Positions 22,730 through 35,529 of a stretch of DNA of 64,000 nucleotides are shown one piece after another. The stretch is from Mangifera indica (Eukaryota; Streptophyta; Magnoliopsida; Sapindales; Anacardiaceae), in NCBI RefSeq assembly GCF_011075055.1, contig NW_025401102.1:434001-498000 (forward strand). The letters run 5' to 3'. Positions within the stretch are counted from its first letter, which is position 1. Each line of letters starts with the position of its first letter. The notes beneath the pieces were generated by a model that worked only from the letters and a program-made list of their open reading frames with translations, made no database searches and was not told the origin of the DNA. A program made the position numbers and the translations under genes.

Positions 22730-22880
22730 TATATATAATTTAAGTATATAAATGATATGTCATTATGTGATTAGATGTTATTTTATCTTTAATTCAAAAT
22801 AATTAAATCACAAAATAACATATTATCTATGAATTTAAATAATATACAAAAAAAATATATACATCAAATTTTATTGATAT
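22690..22880. mobile_element. Palindromic MITE family, copy 2, with TA microsatellite
   Basis: A TA run (22692-22737) leads into GTGATTAGATGTTATTTTAT, then the reverse arm AATTAAATCACAAAATAACA, then TATATACATC and TTTTATTG. Best-preserved copy of the family. Confidence 0.7.
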
Positions 22881-23190
22881 TGAAAACCAAGAAGAACAAT
22901 CTCGGCATCAGAAATGCAACACAAAATCAATAAGTTGAGCACATGTTATTTAACAAAATTATACACATTTTAAAATGCAGTAAAAACTTGAAATTACGAG
23001 CTAATATAATGCAGTAAAAGGACTCAAAACAAAAGAACAGCGCAGAGAAATAGCCATCCCTAAACAAATTAACATTGCTAAGACCTTTACTACTTAGAAT
23101 CTACTCAAATGGATGTAGAACAATCTTACTCAGAAACCAAGAAAAAACACTTAGAATGATAAAATCCAACCCATTTTATTGAAAACTTTC
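22881..23190. other. Intergenic, no gene recognised
   Basis: About 300 bp of AT-rich DNA with no open frame of note and no recognised repeat. Confidence 0.35.
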
Positions 23191-23193
23191 TTA

Positions 23194-23686
23194 GGGTGTT
23201 TGGTTTAAAGAATATTTTATTACTAAAATTTTATAAATTACCTTGAAGATAAATTATCTTGAAGATTACTAAGTATAAATTATTATTATTATATTTGATA
23301 AACTGGGTAAGTATAAATAATTATTATGTTTGGTTAGAAGTAATAAGAAAATATTAGTATATTATTTTACTTAAATAACTTTGAGTATAAATATTCTAAA
23401 ATATTTGTTTATGTTATTTGTTATATTAATTGAAAATGAGATTATTTTTGTCTTAAAAAATTAATAAATAAATATATAGTTATAATAAAATGAATATTAT
23501 CTTGGTAATATTTTAATAACTAAAGTGGAGGTGATAATTAAATTACTCTTTATATTACCTGACATATCACCATTGGTAATAGAACATTACCAAAATATTT
23601 AATTACTTATAAATCAAACAAAATAATGTAAGTAATAAAAGATAAATTACCAGAGTAATCTTTAATACCGTTTAATCAAACGCCTC
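23194..23686. mobile_element. PIF/Harbinger-like MITE, copy A
   Basis: A 493-bp element starting GGGTGTTTGGTTTAAAG and ending (reverse complement) GAGGCGTTTGATTAAAC, flanked by TTA on both sides (23191-23193 and 23687-23689). The 3-bp TTA duplication and GGxxTTTGGTT termini are typical of Tourist/Harbinger MITEs. A second copy of the same family lies at 57722-58216. No coding capacity. Confidence 0.8.
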
Positions 23687-23689
23687 TTA

Positions 23690-24862
23690 AAATGCAGATT
23701 CTATAAACCAAAAGAACAGAAAACAAATATCAAGAAAATGAAAAACGTAATGCTTTGGTGGACGACTAACAATGCAATAAGACATATTGGGAAGTTGATC
23801 CTTTGGGTATGAGTGTGTATAATTCGATTTGATGTAATTTAAGAAAATTAAACTGAAAAAAAGGTTTAAAATTTTTTCAAACCAAATCAAATCATTTTAT
23901 ATTTCAAACCAAACCAAACCAACTTGAAAAAACATAAAACTGTTTGAACCGGATTGGAGTACAATTTGAATTTATTCAAAATCATTAACTTTCAAAATAT
24001 TTCCTAGTCAATAAATTATGATTGAATAATAGTTATCTAAGGCATAAAATAAACATGTGAAGTGAACATGAAATAAAATATAATAAACATGTAAAATTTT
24101 GTAATTTTTATTTCAAATAATCCCTTATACAATGTAGAGATTATATCAATTAATATATGTGGCTTCTAAAGCTTACACAATTAGACTTAAAATAGAATGG
24201 ACAAAAAATGTATTGAATCTTGCATTATATCCAGTTTTTTTTGATACAACTGTTATTTTTGAAATTAGTAAGGTGCATATTAAAATTTTAAAAATTTCAA
24301 AATACCCTCAAACTTTTAAAAATTTCTAAAAACCCTATAAAAATTTTATTAACACACCTAGATTTTTTGAAAATTAAATTCACTCCAAACATATGATTAT
24401 ATTTTATAAATCAAATTAACGTCCTTCACTTTTGAAAGGAGTTTTCGTCATCGATTTGCTTAAAGTTCCATTAATTATTAGTCTAAACAACCTTTTTTAA
24501 TAAATTCATATTACCTTAATTATTTATTAAACCGTTAAGTAAGGAAAGACTAAACGATAAACCTTGGTTAGTTAAGTCTTAGATCTATTGACTCAATCTT
24601 ATTGTTGAAAACATAAAATATTCTTGAAAAGATTTTGATTCTACGGTATTCTATTAAGTATATATATGCCACCTTCTTCTTTAATATAATTAATACATAC
24701 AACTAACATCCCTTTGTACGCATATTAAGAGTTAAATTTTTAGAAAATTTATGTATAACTAACATCCTTTTGTCATACAAATAGGACTTTGTACGAATAA
24801 AGAAATAATTTTATATGAAAAATAGACTTCACAATGCTCATTGCTCTACCGAGTGCTCACAG
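23690..24862. other. Intergenic / DUF247 upstream region
   Basis: No gene recognised. AACCAAATCAAATC and CAAACCAAACCAAACCAA words near 23860-23925 resemble the arms of the repeat described at 37338-37735. The last few hundred bases are presumably promoter for the DUF247 gene. Confidence 0.4.
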
Positions 24863-24870
24863 TATAAATA
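24863..24870 (+). promoter_or_regulatory. TATA box for the DUF247 gene
   Basis: TATAAATA lies about 30 bp before the inferred start of a short leader exon (near 24893-24970), the spacing expected of a plant TATA box. Confidence 0.55.
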
Positions 24871-24892
24871 CATATCATTTTAGAACCAGCAA

Positions 24893-24970
24893 TTCTATCA
24901 CCGCTGCTTTCCAGCATTTCAAAAAGAAGAGCAACGAAATTTAAAGCTACAAGATCTCAGTCAAAAAATT
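24893..24970 (+). other. Inferred non-coding 5' leader exon of the DUF247 gene
   Basis: A purine-rich leader-like stretch ends at a strong donor (TT/GTAAGTATTT, GT at 24971-24972). The matching acceptor TTAATTTCAG ends at 26860, ten bases before the ATG at 26871, which would give a 1890-bp 5'UTR intron. The transcription start is inferred from the TATA box. Confidence 0.55.
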
Positions 24971-26860
24971 GTAAGTATTTTAATTCTATTTTGGTATATT
25001 TGTTGTTCATATATTGTTAGCTTTTTGAATACCAAATTACTTACAATTAATTGTCTTGCACAAATTACACGAAGAAATAGAAAAAAAAAAAAAGGGAAAA
25101 AAACTTCATTCTTCTTTAATGAAATCTTAGTTTAGCTTCATTAATATAGTAAAGTAATATTAATTTTATAATACAAAGTTTCATGCATAGTATGCATATT
25201 TTAAAAATATCTTAATCAAAATTTCGTCGTGTTGATGCTTTTAACATTTTTCTTTTGTTTTTTACGTTGATCTCCTGGTACAAAGTGGGATTGTTGATTT
25301 ATGATGAGTAAATTACATTGTCGCATTCAAGGTTGAGCCTAAACACACCTTTTCAACTTTAGATAACATAAATAATATTTTTATATTTAAAATCAAACTC
25401 TGTTAATTAAAAAAAAAATCTTAAAGTAGTATCAAAATGTAAAATTATTAATTTATTTTTTGAAACTATAATTTAACACCAAATTAGCAAAATTTAAAAA
25501 ATCTTTCAAATATCTAAATTGCATAAAAACCCTATTATTTTTATTTTCTTTTACTTTCACCTCTTTCTTGATCGTATATCTAGTTGACCCCGCCACCTCC
25601 CTTTCTTTGGCATCCCACTCCACAGTTCCAACCTCTCAATCCACCTCTCTTGTACAATCATTTTTTGCCCTTTTCTCATCACGAGTTTTAACCCCCAAAA
25701 TCCTTTGTCTTGTCACCATTGAAGCTTTCATCAATGACTCTTGTCGTGAGTTATTGATGACTTGATTGAGTAAATGATTCGTGAACAACAACTTAGATGC
25801 TATGAGGGAGAGGATTTAGGGGGTCGAAACTTGTGATGTTGGTAAGATTGTGACAGTAGGAAGAAGATCTTCAATGCTAAGGTTTCTAATGGATTATAAA
25901 TATTCAAATGTAAGATTTCAAACCTTTAAAAAAGGTCAAACTATTATTTTTAAATATTTGGGTGAAATTTGTAAAAAAATATTTTTATTTTTTTCAAAAT
26001 ATCTAGATGGTGAAATTACTATAAACAATATTTTATATATTCAGTTTTAAATACTCAATTAACTTTCATTGATGTCTTATCATGTGATTGAATATTACTT
26101 TATTTTTAATTAAAAAACTTTTAATTTTACAATAATATACCATTTGAGTATTTAAACTAAATGTATATAGTTTTATTGAATTACTAGGATACCCTTGTGA
26201 CATTATTTTTTTTTTATAAGTTCGATTTTGAATGAAAAATGTTATTTATGCCATAAAAGAGTTTAAAAAAAAGAAAAGTTGGGGCAAAACTGGGTGGGAA
26301 AATATCATTTATAATTAAAGCTTTGGCATTGGTTATCTCTCTTTCAGTCTTTTCATAACTAATATTTTTATTATATATTTTAATTACTTCTAATAATTAT
26401 TTCATTATGAAAGCAATATATGTATTTTTTTTTAAATTAATGGCAAATTTACATGCTAGTTGAAAAAATGATGGGTGAATTAGCATATTTGTCATTGATC
26501 GTTAACATAATCAAATCAATTAATAATTTAAAAAATTATATATGGGTTAAGATTTAAAATTATATCTTTTTTGTTAATATTACTGGGTTATTATTTAGCA
26601 AAAATACACACCTCGAGAGTTTATTATAAAAAAAAACCCATAATTTTTTTATTAGTCTTTAAATTTATACTGTCTAATTATATTATAACATATTAATTTA
26701 TACATATAATTATTATATATAAAAAATTGTACACAATTTTATGAAACAGTCAAATATCTTACAAAGTATTCCAATTTTGGGATTTCTGTGTTTTTGTGCA
26801 TCATTGGTCTGAGATTTTACTGTTTTCTCTTGGATGAGATTTTTCCTATATTAATTTCAG
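24971..26860 (+). other. Inferred 5'UTR intron of the DUF247 gene, repeat-rich
   Basis: AT-rich, without credible coding sequence. Near 25310-26310 it holds inverted-repeat-like words (GGTTGAGCC on the left, GGGCAAAACTGGGTGGGAAA on the right) resembling the Mutator-type MITEs elsewhere in the window, but no clean ends or target duplication were found. A word set near 26075-26175 resembles the palindromic MITE family. Confidence 0.45.
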
Positions 26861-26870
26861 CAAACAAAAG

Positions 26871-28145
26871 ATGCCTAATAGCCAGGATGATGTCACGAAA
26901 TTAGCGAATTCTTTGAGAAACAAGTTTGAAAAATTGCATCCCTTATCCGATGAATGCTTCATCTATAAGGTTCCTCAGAGATTGCGTCAGTTAAATGAAG
27001 GGCTCTACACTCCAAAAGTTGTCTCAATTGGGCCGCTTCACCATGGCAGGGAAGAGTTAAAAGCTATGGAAGAGATTAAAATAAGATACCTAAGAGACTT
27101 TCTTCAACGTACCAAGGCACCCATGGAAGAATTTCTTAAGTATATAAAGGAAAGAGAAACGAAATTGAGAAAATGTTATGCGGAATCCATTGAGCTTCAG
27201 AGTGCTGAGTTTGTAGAAATGATTTTTCTGGATTCTGTCTTCCTCATTGAGTTCTCACTAAGGATCCACCATCAACGGAATACTGGAGAGGACAGAATAT
27301 TTACAAAGCCATGGATGAAAAAGGATGTGAGAGATGACTTGTTTCTCCTAGAAAATCAGCTTCCATTGTTCATTATCAAGGACTTGTTTGAGCTAGCTAA
27401 AAGCAAAATGCAAAATGACAAGCCCTATGAAGGAGTTTCTATGAGAGAGCTTGTTCTTGACCTCTGGGAAGATTTATGTATCAATCTCTTTACAGAAAAG
27501 TCTTTGGAGCAGCACTTTGATGGAGCACGACATTTTGTTGATCTGATAAGACTTTGTCTTCAGCCATCAGAATTAGGGCAAAGTGGTGAAGTCAAAACTA
27601 TAGTCACTCCAACTATAACACAACTTCTCCAGGCCGGAGTTAAGTTTAAAGTTGGGTCAGTCAATAGTTTATTTGACATAAAATTCAATCATGGGACTCT
27701 GGAAATCCCAAAATTGACAATAGACGATCGAACTGAAGCTCTGTTCAGAAATCTGGAGGACTTTGAGGCATTGAATTATGGAATTAAATACTATGTGAAT
27801 GATTACATTACGATTATGAGTTACCTCGTCAACAGTCCAAAAGATGTGGAAGTACTTGTGGAGAAGGGAATCATAGAAAATTTTCTGCCCGGTAGCGAAG
27901 AAGTTTCAACGATGTTTCGAAACCTTGCGAAAGAGAACAAGATAGATAATAGCGATTTCTCGTATGTAGGTTTTATTGAAGATCTAAATGCCCGCTGCAG
28001 ATCCTCATGGCACCACTGGGAGGCTGCTTTGATACAGGATCACTTCAACACGCCATGGGCTTCCATCTCCATCGGCTATGCTGTTGTTATTCTCCTTCTT
28101 AGTTTCATACAAACCATTATTGCCATCAGAAGTTCTCTGCCATAG
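26871..28145 (+). CDS. DUF247 / UPF0481 membrane protein
   Basis: A 424-residue single-exon coding sequence. DUF247 proteins are a large plant-only family of unknown biochemical role. Some members are pollen self-incompatibility factors in grasses. Family marks seen here are VVSIGPLHHG (about residues 50-59), the FVEMIFLDSVFLIEF block, LLENQLPLFIIKDLF in the middle, and a C-terminal WHHWEAALIQDHFNTPW stretch followed by one hydrophobic helix (about residues 398-418, SISIGYAVVILLLSFIQTII), predicted to anchor the protein. Length and layout are standard for UPF0481 proteins. The start is the first ATG after the inferred 3' splice site of the leader intron. AATAAA words near 28196 and 28244 are candidate polyadenylation signals. 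Individual function cannot be assigned. Confidence 0.93.
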   Translation: MPNSQDDVTKLANSLRNKFEKLHPLSDECFIYKVPQRLRQLNEGLYTPKVVSIGPLHHGREELKAMEEIKIRYLRDFLQRTKAPMEEFLKYIKERETKLRKCYAESIELQSAEFVEMIFLDSVFLIEFSLRIHHQRNTGEDRIFTKPWMKKDVRDDLFLLENQLPLFIIKDLFELAKSKMQNDKPYEGVSMRELVLDLWEDLCINLFTEKSLEQHFDGARHFVDLIRLCLQPSELGQSGEVKTIVTPTITQLLQAGVKFKVGSVNSLFDIKFNHGTLEIPKLTIDDRTEALFRNLEDFEALNYGIKYYVNDYITIMSYLVNSPKDVEVLVEKGIIENFLPGSEEVSTMFRNLAKENKIDNSDFSYVGFIEDLNARCRSSWHHWEAALIQDHFNTPWASISIGYAVVILLLSFIQTIIAIRSSLP

Positions 28146-28249
28146 AGGAAGAATAAATGTGAGGTTTCATTATGTGGTTTGATTGTTCAATGAAGAATAA
28201 ATAAGTATGAGGTTTTGATTTTGTACTTCAATTATATTTTCAATAAAGA

Positions 28250-29685
28250 GTAATAACTGTGTGGTTTGGTTATGCATTGTATAATTTATCTCACATTTTA
28301 TAATCTTTCTCAATTCTGAAAATTAATTGAATTGCAATTAACTTTTAATAGATAATTTTAATATTTTTAACAAGAAAAATTATAACGACAAATGATAATG
28401 AGATTTTCTCCACCACTAAAACTTTTTAATTACAGAAAATATTTTAAACAAATTTTTCTCTCATTACATTCATAAATTTATTAATTTTTACTGAAAAAAC
28501 AAATAATTAGTTATTAAAATCATGAAAATAGTATTTATAATAATTGAATTTTTTTTTGCTTATTATTTTTTTATAGTGATCTCTAAACTATGTTGTTATT
28601 TTAAAATTAGTGACCATTTTAAAATTAAAAGTTGTTTGCCTGAAAAACAAAGCTATTTTCTTTTCTTGAAATAAATAAAAATAATTAATATTATCTAAGT
28701 AAGGTAATATTTGAATAGTTAAATGAACTTGTATTAATTATGTTTTAATTTGATAAAACTGGTGAATGTATAGTCCATTAAGAATTTTTCACATGTATAA
28801 TATGATCAATCATATTGTAAAAACACAATACACTTCACATATAATTTATTAGTAAGTCACAAGCGTGGACTATTCAAAATTATTGGGTTTGTAATTAGAG
28901 AGCTCAATAACAGTGTTTTAAATTAAAGGCTTGGTCCCCTTTCTATATAATTTATACAATTAAAAATTTCATTCATAAGGTATCCTAATCTTGACTGTTA
29001 TTAGAAAAGAAGATCAGTTCTCTTTAGATTGATAATCGATCAACATCATTGAAATTTTTTTAGTCACCCTATTCGATCTATTACCAATATCTTGTTTTGT
29101 TCCATACTTATTAATCTGCATCAATCATGACATAATTAGGTTTTCTGAATTGCTAAAACTTCAATTCCAGTATCCTATAACCCTGTGCTAAAGAGATACA
29201 ATTGATTAATTATAGGTAATTTTATGATTGTGTTTAATCAATTAATCGAACAAAAGATATGTTAATTATGTTATTAAAACTTATCTCAGTTTTACAACAA
29301 ATATGGAGATGGTTGACATAGAAAGTGATCAACAAAAGGGAACTAATGAATATTATCACTCTACATTCCAAATAAAATTTCAGTATCAATTATTCAAATT
29401 ATAATTTTTTATCAATATAGTCCTTTAAATTGATGATATCATTATTTTCTTTGAGTTTATGCTTGATTGTTTTGCTAGACAAATTTCATTACTTAGTTAT
29501 GATATATTTAAAAAAAAAAGAGAGATAGAAAGAAATTTTGAGATTAAAATACAAAAACTATTATTATTAAAAAAATTATTAGTAATGCCTTAATCTTTAT
29601 CTAAGCATAAACGAAATAAAGGAATTCAATTATATAATACCACTTAAGAATTATGGTACCAGGATTCTGTTTCCTATAGTCTTCT
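28250..29685. other. Intergenic, no gene recognised
   Basis: AT-rich DNA between the convergent DUF247 and GH127 genes. The part at about 29540-29680 is the 3' flank of GH127 and has a recognisable counterpart beside the GH127 pseudogene (35445-35529 and 36591-36650). Confidence 0.45.
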
Positions 29686-32600
29686 TTAAGATTTCATGTT
29701 AATTTTGAAATAAACAGTATAAGACTCGTCTCTGAAGTTGTAAAGTGGAGCTAGAAGAAAATTCCTTGTCGCTCCTTTTGCCACAAAGCTGATAGGATGA
29801 TACTCACTCATACCTTTCCCCATTACAAAACTGGCTGCCTCCCTAAATCCATGCTTCGATTTGTTGCAGCCGATCCTCAGGATTGCGCCTGCCTTCAACT
29901 TCCCACTTCTATACAAAAAGCAACCCTTCCAGTTTACCAACTCCAATGAAACAGTTTCAGCTTTTCCATCCAATCCACCCACCAAACGAAAAATCGAAAA
30001 GCTTTTATGTCCAGGCGGATTCGCCGCCACAAGTTCGCGATGTTTTCCTCTCTGCAGCAACTTTCCTGGAAGATCAAACGGTTCTAGACTGACTGACTTG
30101 CCGATAACATCTCTGACTGATGAAAATTTTGTGGTGTGTTCATTGTTAAAGATGAGTCTGAAAGTGGCATACACAGAAGCATCAGTGCCGAGTCGTGGAA
30201 GCTTTTCCATTGTAACCGATTGGTTGTTCATTAAGACGAAAGTTGAATTTCTGGAAACTTGAGAAAGTGTAACCAAATTAGCATTGTATGAGGCAGGAAT
30301 TGGGGTTATCCATTCCGAAAGAAATTTAGATGGTTTATTCTTTATTTCCCAATCTGAGTTAGAATAACCGGCAAGTAGATAAGGACCATAAAGTATCGCC
30401 TGAAGAGAAGAATAATCAGGCCGATCATCTGAATTAAAAAAAAAAAATCAGGGTTAAATATCTTTAAAAAATATGTAGTCTATATATGTAAATTATTCAC
30501 GACGATACCTTTAATTGCCTCTGTCCAAAGATGGATCGGAAACTGAACAGTTAATTTGTCATTGGAGCTCCATTTTCTTGTGAGAGATAAATAATTACCT
30601 GTTCCATGACAGCAAATTAGACTGATCAGAAGGGGGAAAAATTAATCCCTTTGTATCTGATTGTATTAGAAACCGACCTGGAGTTGGTGCAGGCAATATC
30701 TGGTCGTTTAATTTTGCCTCAATACCAATGGAACTTGTCCAACTTGGTATCCGCAAATTCAAGGTTGATTTTACTGCTTCCTGTGCAAGTGAAATTAACA
30801 CTGTATTCACATTTTGTGCTTCGATCAAGCAATGAATTATCCAGGGTAAGATGACAAAATGAAGTTAGTACCTCGGTTGAAGAGAAAGTTATTGTCAATC
30901 GAAGGAAAGGATCCCATGAGACAACAGGATCAACAGTTTGATTCAGCACAAACTTTCCGGATTCCCAATTAATGGAGCTTGAAACATATTGGAATATGTA
31001 AAGAGCAGGAATTTTTCCTTCCTCTTCGAAATATATGGAATCTCCTAATTTTGAGAACGATTCAATTCCTACATGAAAGATTAAAATCTATCAAATGTTC
31101 GGTTCATAAAATACGCAAGAGCAATGAATATGGATTCGAATTGGTAGAGCCTGACTATTCCCAAGGGAGGCCTAGGTTCAAGAAAGGAGCTGTGATTGTG
31201 TGTCCAGTTAGTGTATCTCAGGATTCATTTATCCAATTAAGCCGGGCAGGTTCCCGGTCACAAAATAAAAAGGAATATGGATTCGATGTACCTGTTCCAT
31301 AACAGCACCAAAAACTATCAAACTTTGTTCCCCAACCATGAAAAGTATTGGCCTTGGAACTTCCAGGGCCGAGTGGAAGCATATAAATCATAACTCCAGG
31401 ATCCGTTCCTCGCTGAATACTAAACACGCCATTTGTCAGGGCACGCTCATAATAGTCCGCATATCGCAGGGATTTTGTCCATCGGAGAAGATATCGAGAG
31501 ACCTACAAAATCAATTATATTAATTAAAAAGAAGACAAGAAAACCACAGATTGATTTGTCAATGGGCATACCTTGAGCATGTTATAAGTTGTGCATGATT
31601 CTTCGTTCTCCGTAGCTAGGGTTGTCGCCAAGCGCATTGGATCACTCCTAAGGGTGAGATGTTATTGATAAAAATTTCAGAAAATTTGGGCGGCCATTGA
31701 TGTTTAGATAGAAATTCAATCTCAGAATAGTTATATTATTTAGTACCAGTGTTCAAACAGTGTTGTTCCTCCAGTTGCGTAGGTGTGGGAAGAGTTTACA
31801 ATGTCAAAGAAGAAAGTCGCCATGGACTGGCAATCCAAATATTATAAGAAAATTAAAATTAATTTTTCCAAAATGAGTTTATGCCATAATTGAGAACTTA
31901 TATTACCAAAAAGAAAAAAAAAATACCTTGGAAAGAGGATGACCAGTGATTTCATACCGCCTCTGGGTTCCAATAACAACAGGTATGTGTGTATTGGCGT
32001 GCATACCAGATAGGTTATCAGCCTATGAGCATAAGAAAATGAATTTGTATAATTAATATATATATACATATATAAGGCCAAAGGAGTTATTCCCACCTAA
32101 GCTTTATTCTATTGCAAAGTCCCCATCGGCTAAGTTTGAAAATCTAAATACCCACGTCCAATCAAGAGAAAAACATTTGAATTTAAACACAACTAAAACC
32201 ACGTTAACAACAAAAGACGGGACATTCAGTAATAAGAAACACCCATAATTGCAGCAGATAAATACCTATCAATCGACTAAGTAGAATGATCAATTTAACA
32301 GCATGAAAATGATGCCCGACACATGTTTAGCTCGCGTAAGAACTCAAAATTCCTATCTGAAAATTATAAACTTGGGCAAACTCATCTCAACAATTGAAAA
32401 CAAAGGAGTATCCAAGCATCATCTCAACAATGAACTCCATTTTTTTCCTTTTTCGTAGAACTACAAAGCACAATATTGTTATTTCGACAAAAGTTCGATT
32501 TTTTCCCACCAACGGCCGGAGACAGAAGATGTTGGTTTGAAGCAGCAACGGAAGCAGCTAAATTTTTTCTCATATTCAACTTACAATCACTAGAATGCCA

Positions 32601-34049
32601 ACTAAAAGATGGTTGTACATATTCAGACTGCTTCCGTTTCGTTTCCTACAAGAACGACACCTTTATAGGTTTTTTCTCATATTCGAGCATACTTAATCTG
32701 AAAGACCTTTCAGATAAACTTCCCCAGAAATTCTAGCTCTTTGAACTTCTTCGGTAAACTAAACCTTCGGTGAGAATAAGTCTTTTGGCCTACATATAAT
32801 TGCATAAATAGAAAATAACATAAACAATGTGGAAATTACCTCAAATGCCAGCGGCCCTAAAAAGCATGTTTTGTCAAAGAGTCGGGCCAACATGAAATGC
32901 TTTTTATCTCTCTGGGATCAGTAACGTAACATTAATAATTCGTTTATTTACTTTAAATAAATAACAATAAAATCATTTGAAAAAAAAAAAAAGAAAAGAC
33001 TAGACAGATGACAATTATAATATAAGTATTATTAGTCACTTACCGTAATGTTATATAGCCTGTAAAGTACATCATTCATGCCACCACTTTCTTCGTTAAG
33101 CGTTTGATAGTGGCCTTCCAAACCATACTGTCTTATAACATTGTGAACACGACGCCCAAAATAATCAGCCATCCATATTGTCATGTTCAAGGCCAGAGCA
33201 TTATCAGCATACGTATATTGATCCAACAACCCGTTCATAATCTGTCAAAGCCAACCAATTAAAAAATATTTAATCATTTCTTTTTCGAGAAAAAAAAAGG
33301 AATAGTGTTTATACCTTGTGGATGGTGTAGTATGGAGCCCAGACTTGACTATCCAAATTCTCCAGAAGTTGGAATTGCTTAGTAGGGAAAGCAGAAAGAT
33401 ATCCGGAGCCAATTTTTTTCTGACAACTAGATAAAGCTGATACAATTCTGGACATTTTTCCTTTTAATTTTTCATTGTGAGTGTTTGCCCACATTAGTGC
33501 TGAAGCACTCAAGTAATGGCCTTCAATTTTTTGAAGAAATTAAGTCAGTCATTTGAAAAGAATACATTGATTCATTCATCAATACTTTTGCCTAATCTAA
33601 TAATGAATGTAGCCGCACGTACCTACAAAATGGCCTCTGAGATTATTGGTTTTATTCTCCCAGCCTCCATATGGAGTCCCTGGAGTTGGCAAACCAGCAT
33701 TTTTCCTGAAGCTCCAAACCAAATTATTGACCTTCAACATCAACAAGTACTCCAAATTTGTTTGCTGTGCTCTCCAATGCAATGAATTCGGACCCAATCT
33801 GACATTATGCAATGACACTTCCTTGAGATATCCTTCTGGCAACTTAAACTCATCAGGATTTTCCATCTGCTTGTACATCATTTCCCAGCCACGACCTTCA
33901 TTTGTTGTTCCAATCCACAATTGGTATTCAGATTGCATTTCTACATTCCGGGTTTGACCTCCTGGTAATCTATCTGTGCACTCCTTTCCAAAAGCACAAC
34001 CCCATAAGAGAAACACTAACAATGCCTGAAAGAAGAGAGACCCCATCAT
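29686..34049 (-). CDS. GH127 (DUF1680) glycosidase, beta-L-arabinofuranosidase-like
   Basis: Twelve exons on the minus strand: 34049-33623, 33520-33315, 33241-33044, 32911-32840, 32022-31927, 31826-31747, 31647-31572, 31502-31292, 31068-30872, 30780-30678, 30598-30509, 30428-29686. All introns are GT-AG, and the 2499-nt CDS closes in frame to 832 residues. A signal peptide (about residues 1-21) implies secretion to the wall or vacuole. The GH127 fold is indicated by GGWENKTNNLRGHFVGHYLS, YGLEGHYQTLNEESGGMND and GMHANTHIPVVIGTQRRYE. The predicted metal/catalytic set is Glu376 and Cys378 (ENEESC) with Cys451-Cys452 (FWCCYG), equivalent to the zinc-binding Glu/Cys and nucleophile Cys of bacterial HypBA1. 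Glu358 is the likely acid residue. It probably trims L-arabinose from wall glycoproteins or glycans; the plant substrate is inferred. A decayed partial duplicate lies upstream. Confidence 0.93.
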
Positions 34050-34197
34050 TTTTTATGCTTATTTCTTTGGTGAGTACCTCCGAAAAAGAAAGATCTCTAG
34101 TCTGTACATATATTCACAGGTGGAACTACGTAAAGAAAGAGAGATTTCAACTTAAAAACTAATAAAAAGTTTGACAAGTTTTAGAAAAAGATTTCTT

Positions 34198-34205
34198 TTT
34201 ATATA
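34198..34205 (-). promoter_or_regulatory. TATA box of the GH127 gene
   Basis: TATATAAA on the minus strand about 150 bp before the GH127 start codon, which allows a 5'UTR of roughly 120 bases. Confidence 0.5.
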
Positions 34206-34217
34206 GATAGATTGTAT

Positions 34218-34353
34218 AAGTTATGGATTAGGATATGGATCATATAGTATATTCTTAGTGTTAAGCCATGGATTAGGATATGGATCATATAGTATATACT
34301 CAGTGTTAAGCCATGGATTAGGATATGGATAATATAAACATCTACTTAGTGTT
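34218..34353. repeat. Three tandem 45-bp units upstream of the GH127 TATA box
   Basis: Units 34218-34262, 34263-34307 and 34308-34353 share ATGGATTAGGATATGGAT followed by an AGTGTT end. Copies 1 and 2 are nearly identical and copy 3 is more diverged. They lie directly upstream of the inferred core promoter. Confidence 0.92.
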
Positions 34354-35099
34354 AGATAAGACCAAGTCTCCCTCATCCCTTTAATTTTTATCCTCAAGTG
34401 TGCACATATATATATATATATATATATGAAAAATTATTTTTGAACAAATCAAAGAGAAAACACGTAAATTTTTTGCCATTCTTTCCAAGCTAATTTTCTT
34501 ATCAGTTTCGTTACGCTCTCATCTGCGTCTCCTTAGTTAACTCTTAGGCTGCAATTCAATTAGTGCGACAGTTACTGTATTACACCAAATGATATAAAAG
34601 CTAACCTTATTAAAGTTGTAATTTCATTTATATCAATAATTATCTGATTAAACTAATTACCTAAAATAATTATTTTAATTTTGTATAAAAATATTTTATG
34701 AATTAAATTCTTTTTTTGGCGTTTTTGACAATGGATTCAACAAAGAAAATTAAATAACAATTAATGTTATAAATGATAAGTTACAACATCCCAAAATGCA
34801 TAAAGTTAACTAAGTTCATCCAAAATTATGTATTTTAACATAGTTCAATGACATCTAACAAACAAATTGTTTATTTAATCAGAATCATATTTTATATCAT
34901 TACATGAATATAGAGTAGGTAGTATTAAAATGCATTGGTTAGGAGTAAAATATATTGGTAAACAATATATTACTTTTCATTAACAAATGGTTTCTTATAA
35001 TTGTAAGTTAAACCAAATTTTCTTTTTATCTTATTCAAATATTAAATTGTTAATTTAATTTTTAATTAACTATTACAACATAACTTGTTCAAGAGCAAT
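34354..35099. other. Intergenic between GH127 and its decayed duplicate
   Basis: No gene. A short TA run lies at 34407-34429. The remainder is AT-rich. Confidence 0.4.
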
Positions 35100-35285
35100 A
35101 TAATGTGTACTCATTTTAGGTATACAAATATATACACATTTGTATATGTTATTATATGATTAGATGTTATTTTATTATTATTTTAAAATTATCTAATTAT
35201 GTAATGATATATATAAATGTGTATATAATTATAAACCCAAAATGAATACATATAATTTTATTATTTGTAAAATTGTAGAGCCGCT
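35100..35285. mobile_element. Palindromic MITE family, copy 3
   Basis: Carries ATATGATTAGATGTTATTTT followed by the reverse arm AATTATCTAATTATGTAATG and a TATATAATT / AATTTTATT end, the same layout as the other copies. Confidence 0.65.
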
Positions 35286-35529
35286 TACATATGAAGTTGC
35301 TTATCTCATTTCATTTTGTTTTTTTTTTTTAAAATCTAGCATGAGATTTTTTTCGAGAAAAAAACTTTAATTATTGCAACATCATATTACATTTAACAAT
35401 TTTTTCTCATTTTTTAAAAAGATTTTATCGCCTATGAGACAGATAATGTTATAGGAAAGAAGATATTCATAAAGAACTTTGATATTAAAATACAAATATA
35501 ATTGAATAAAATTACAATGAAGCCTTAAT

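Noticed and set aside
25310..26330. A further Mutator-type MITE in the DUF247 leader intron
   Set aside because: Right-end words match the family but the left end and target duplication could not be identified, so it is described only within the intron entry.
29861..30262. 133-codon plus-strand frame
   Set aside because: It lies opposite exon 12 of the GH127 gene and has no similarity of its own.
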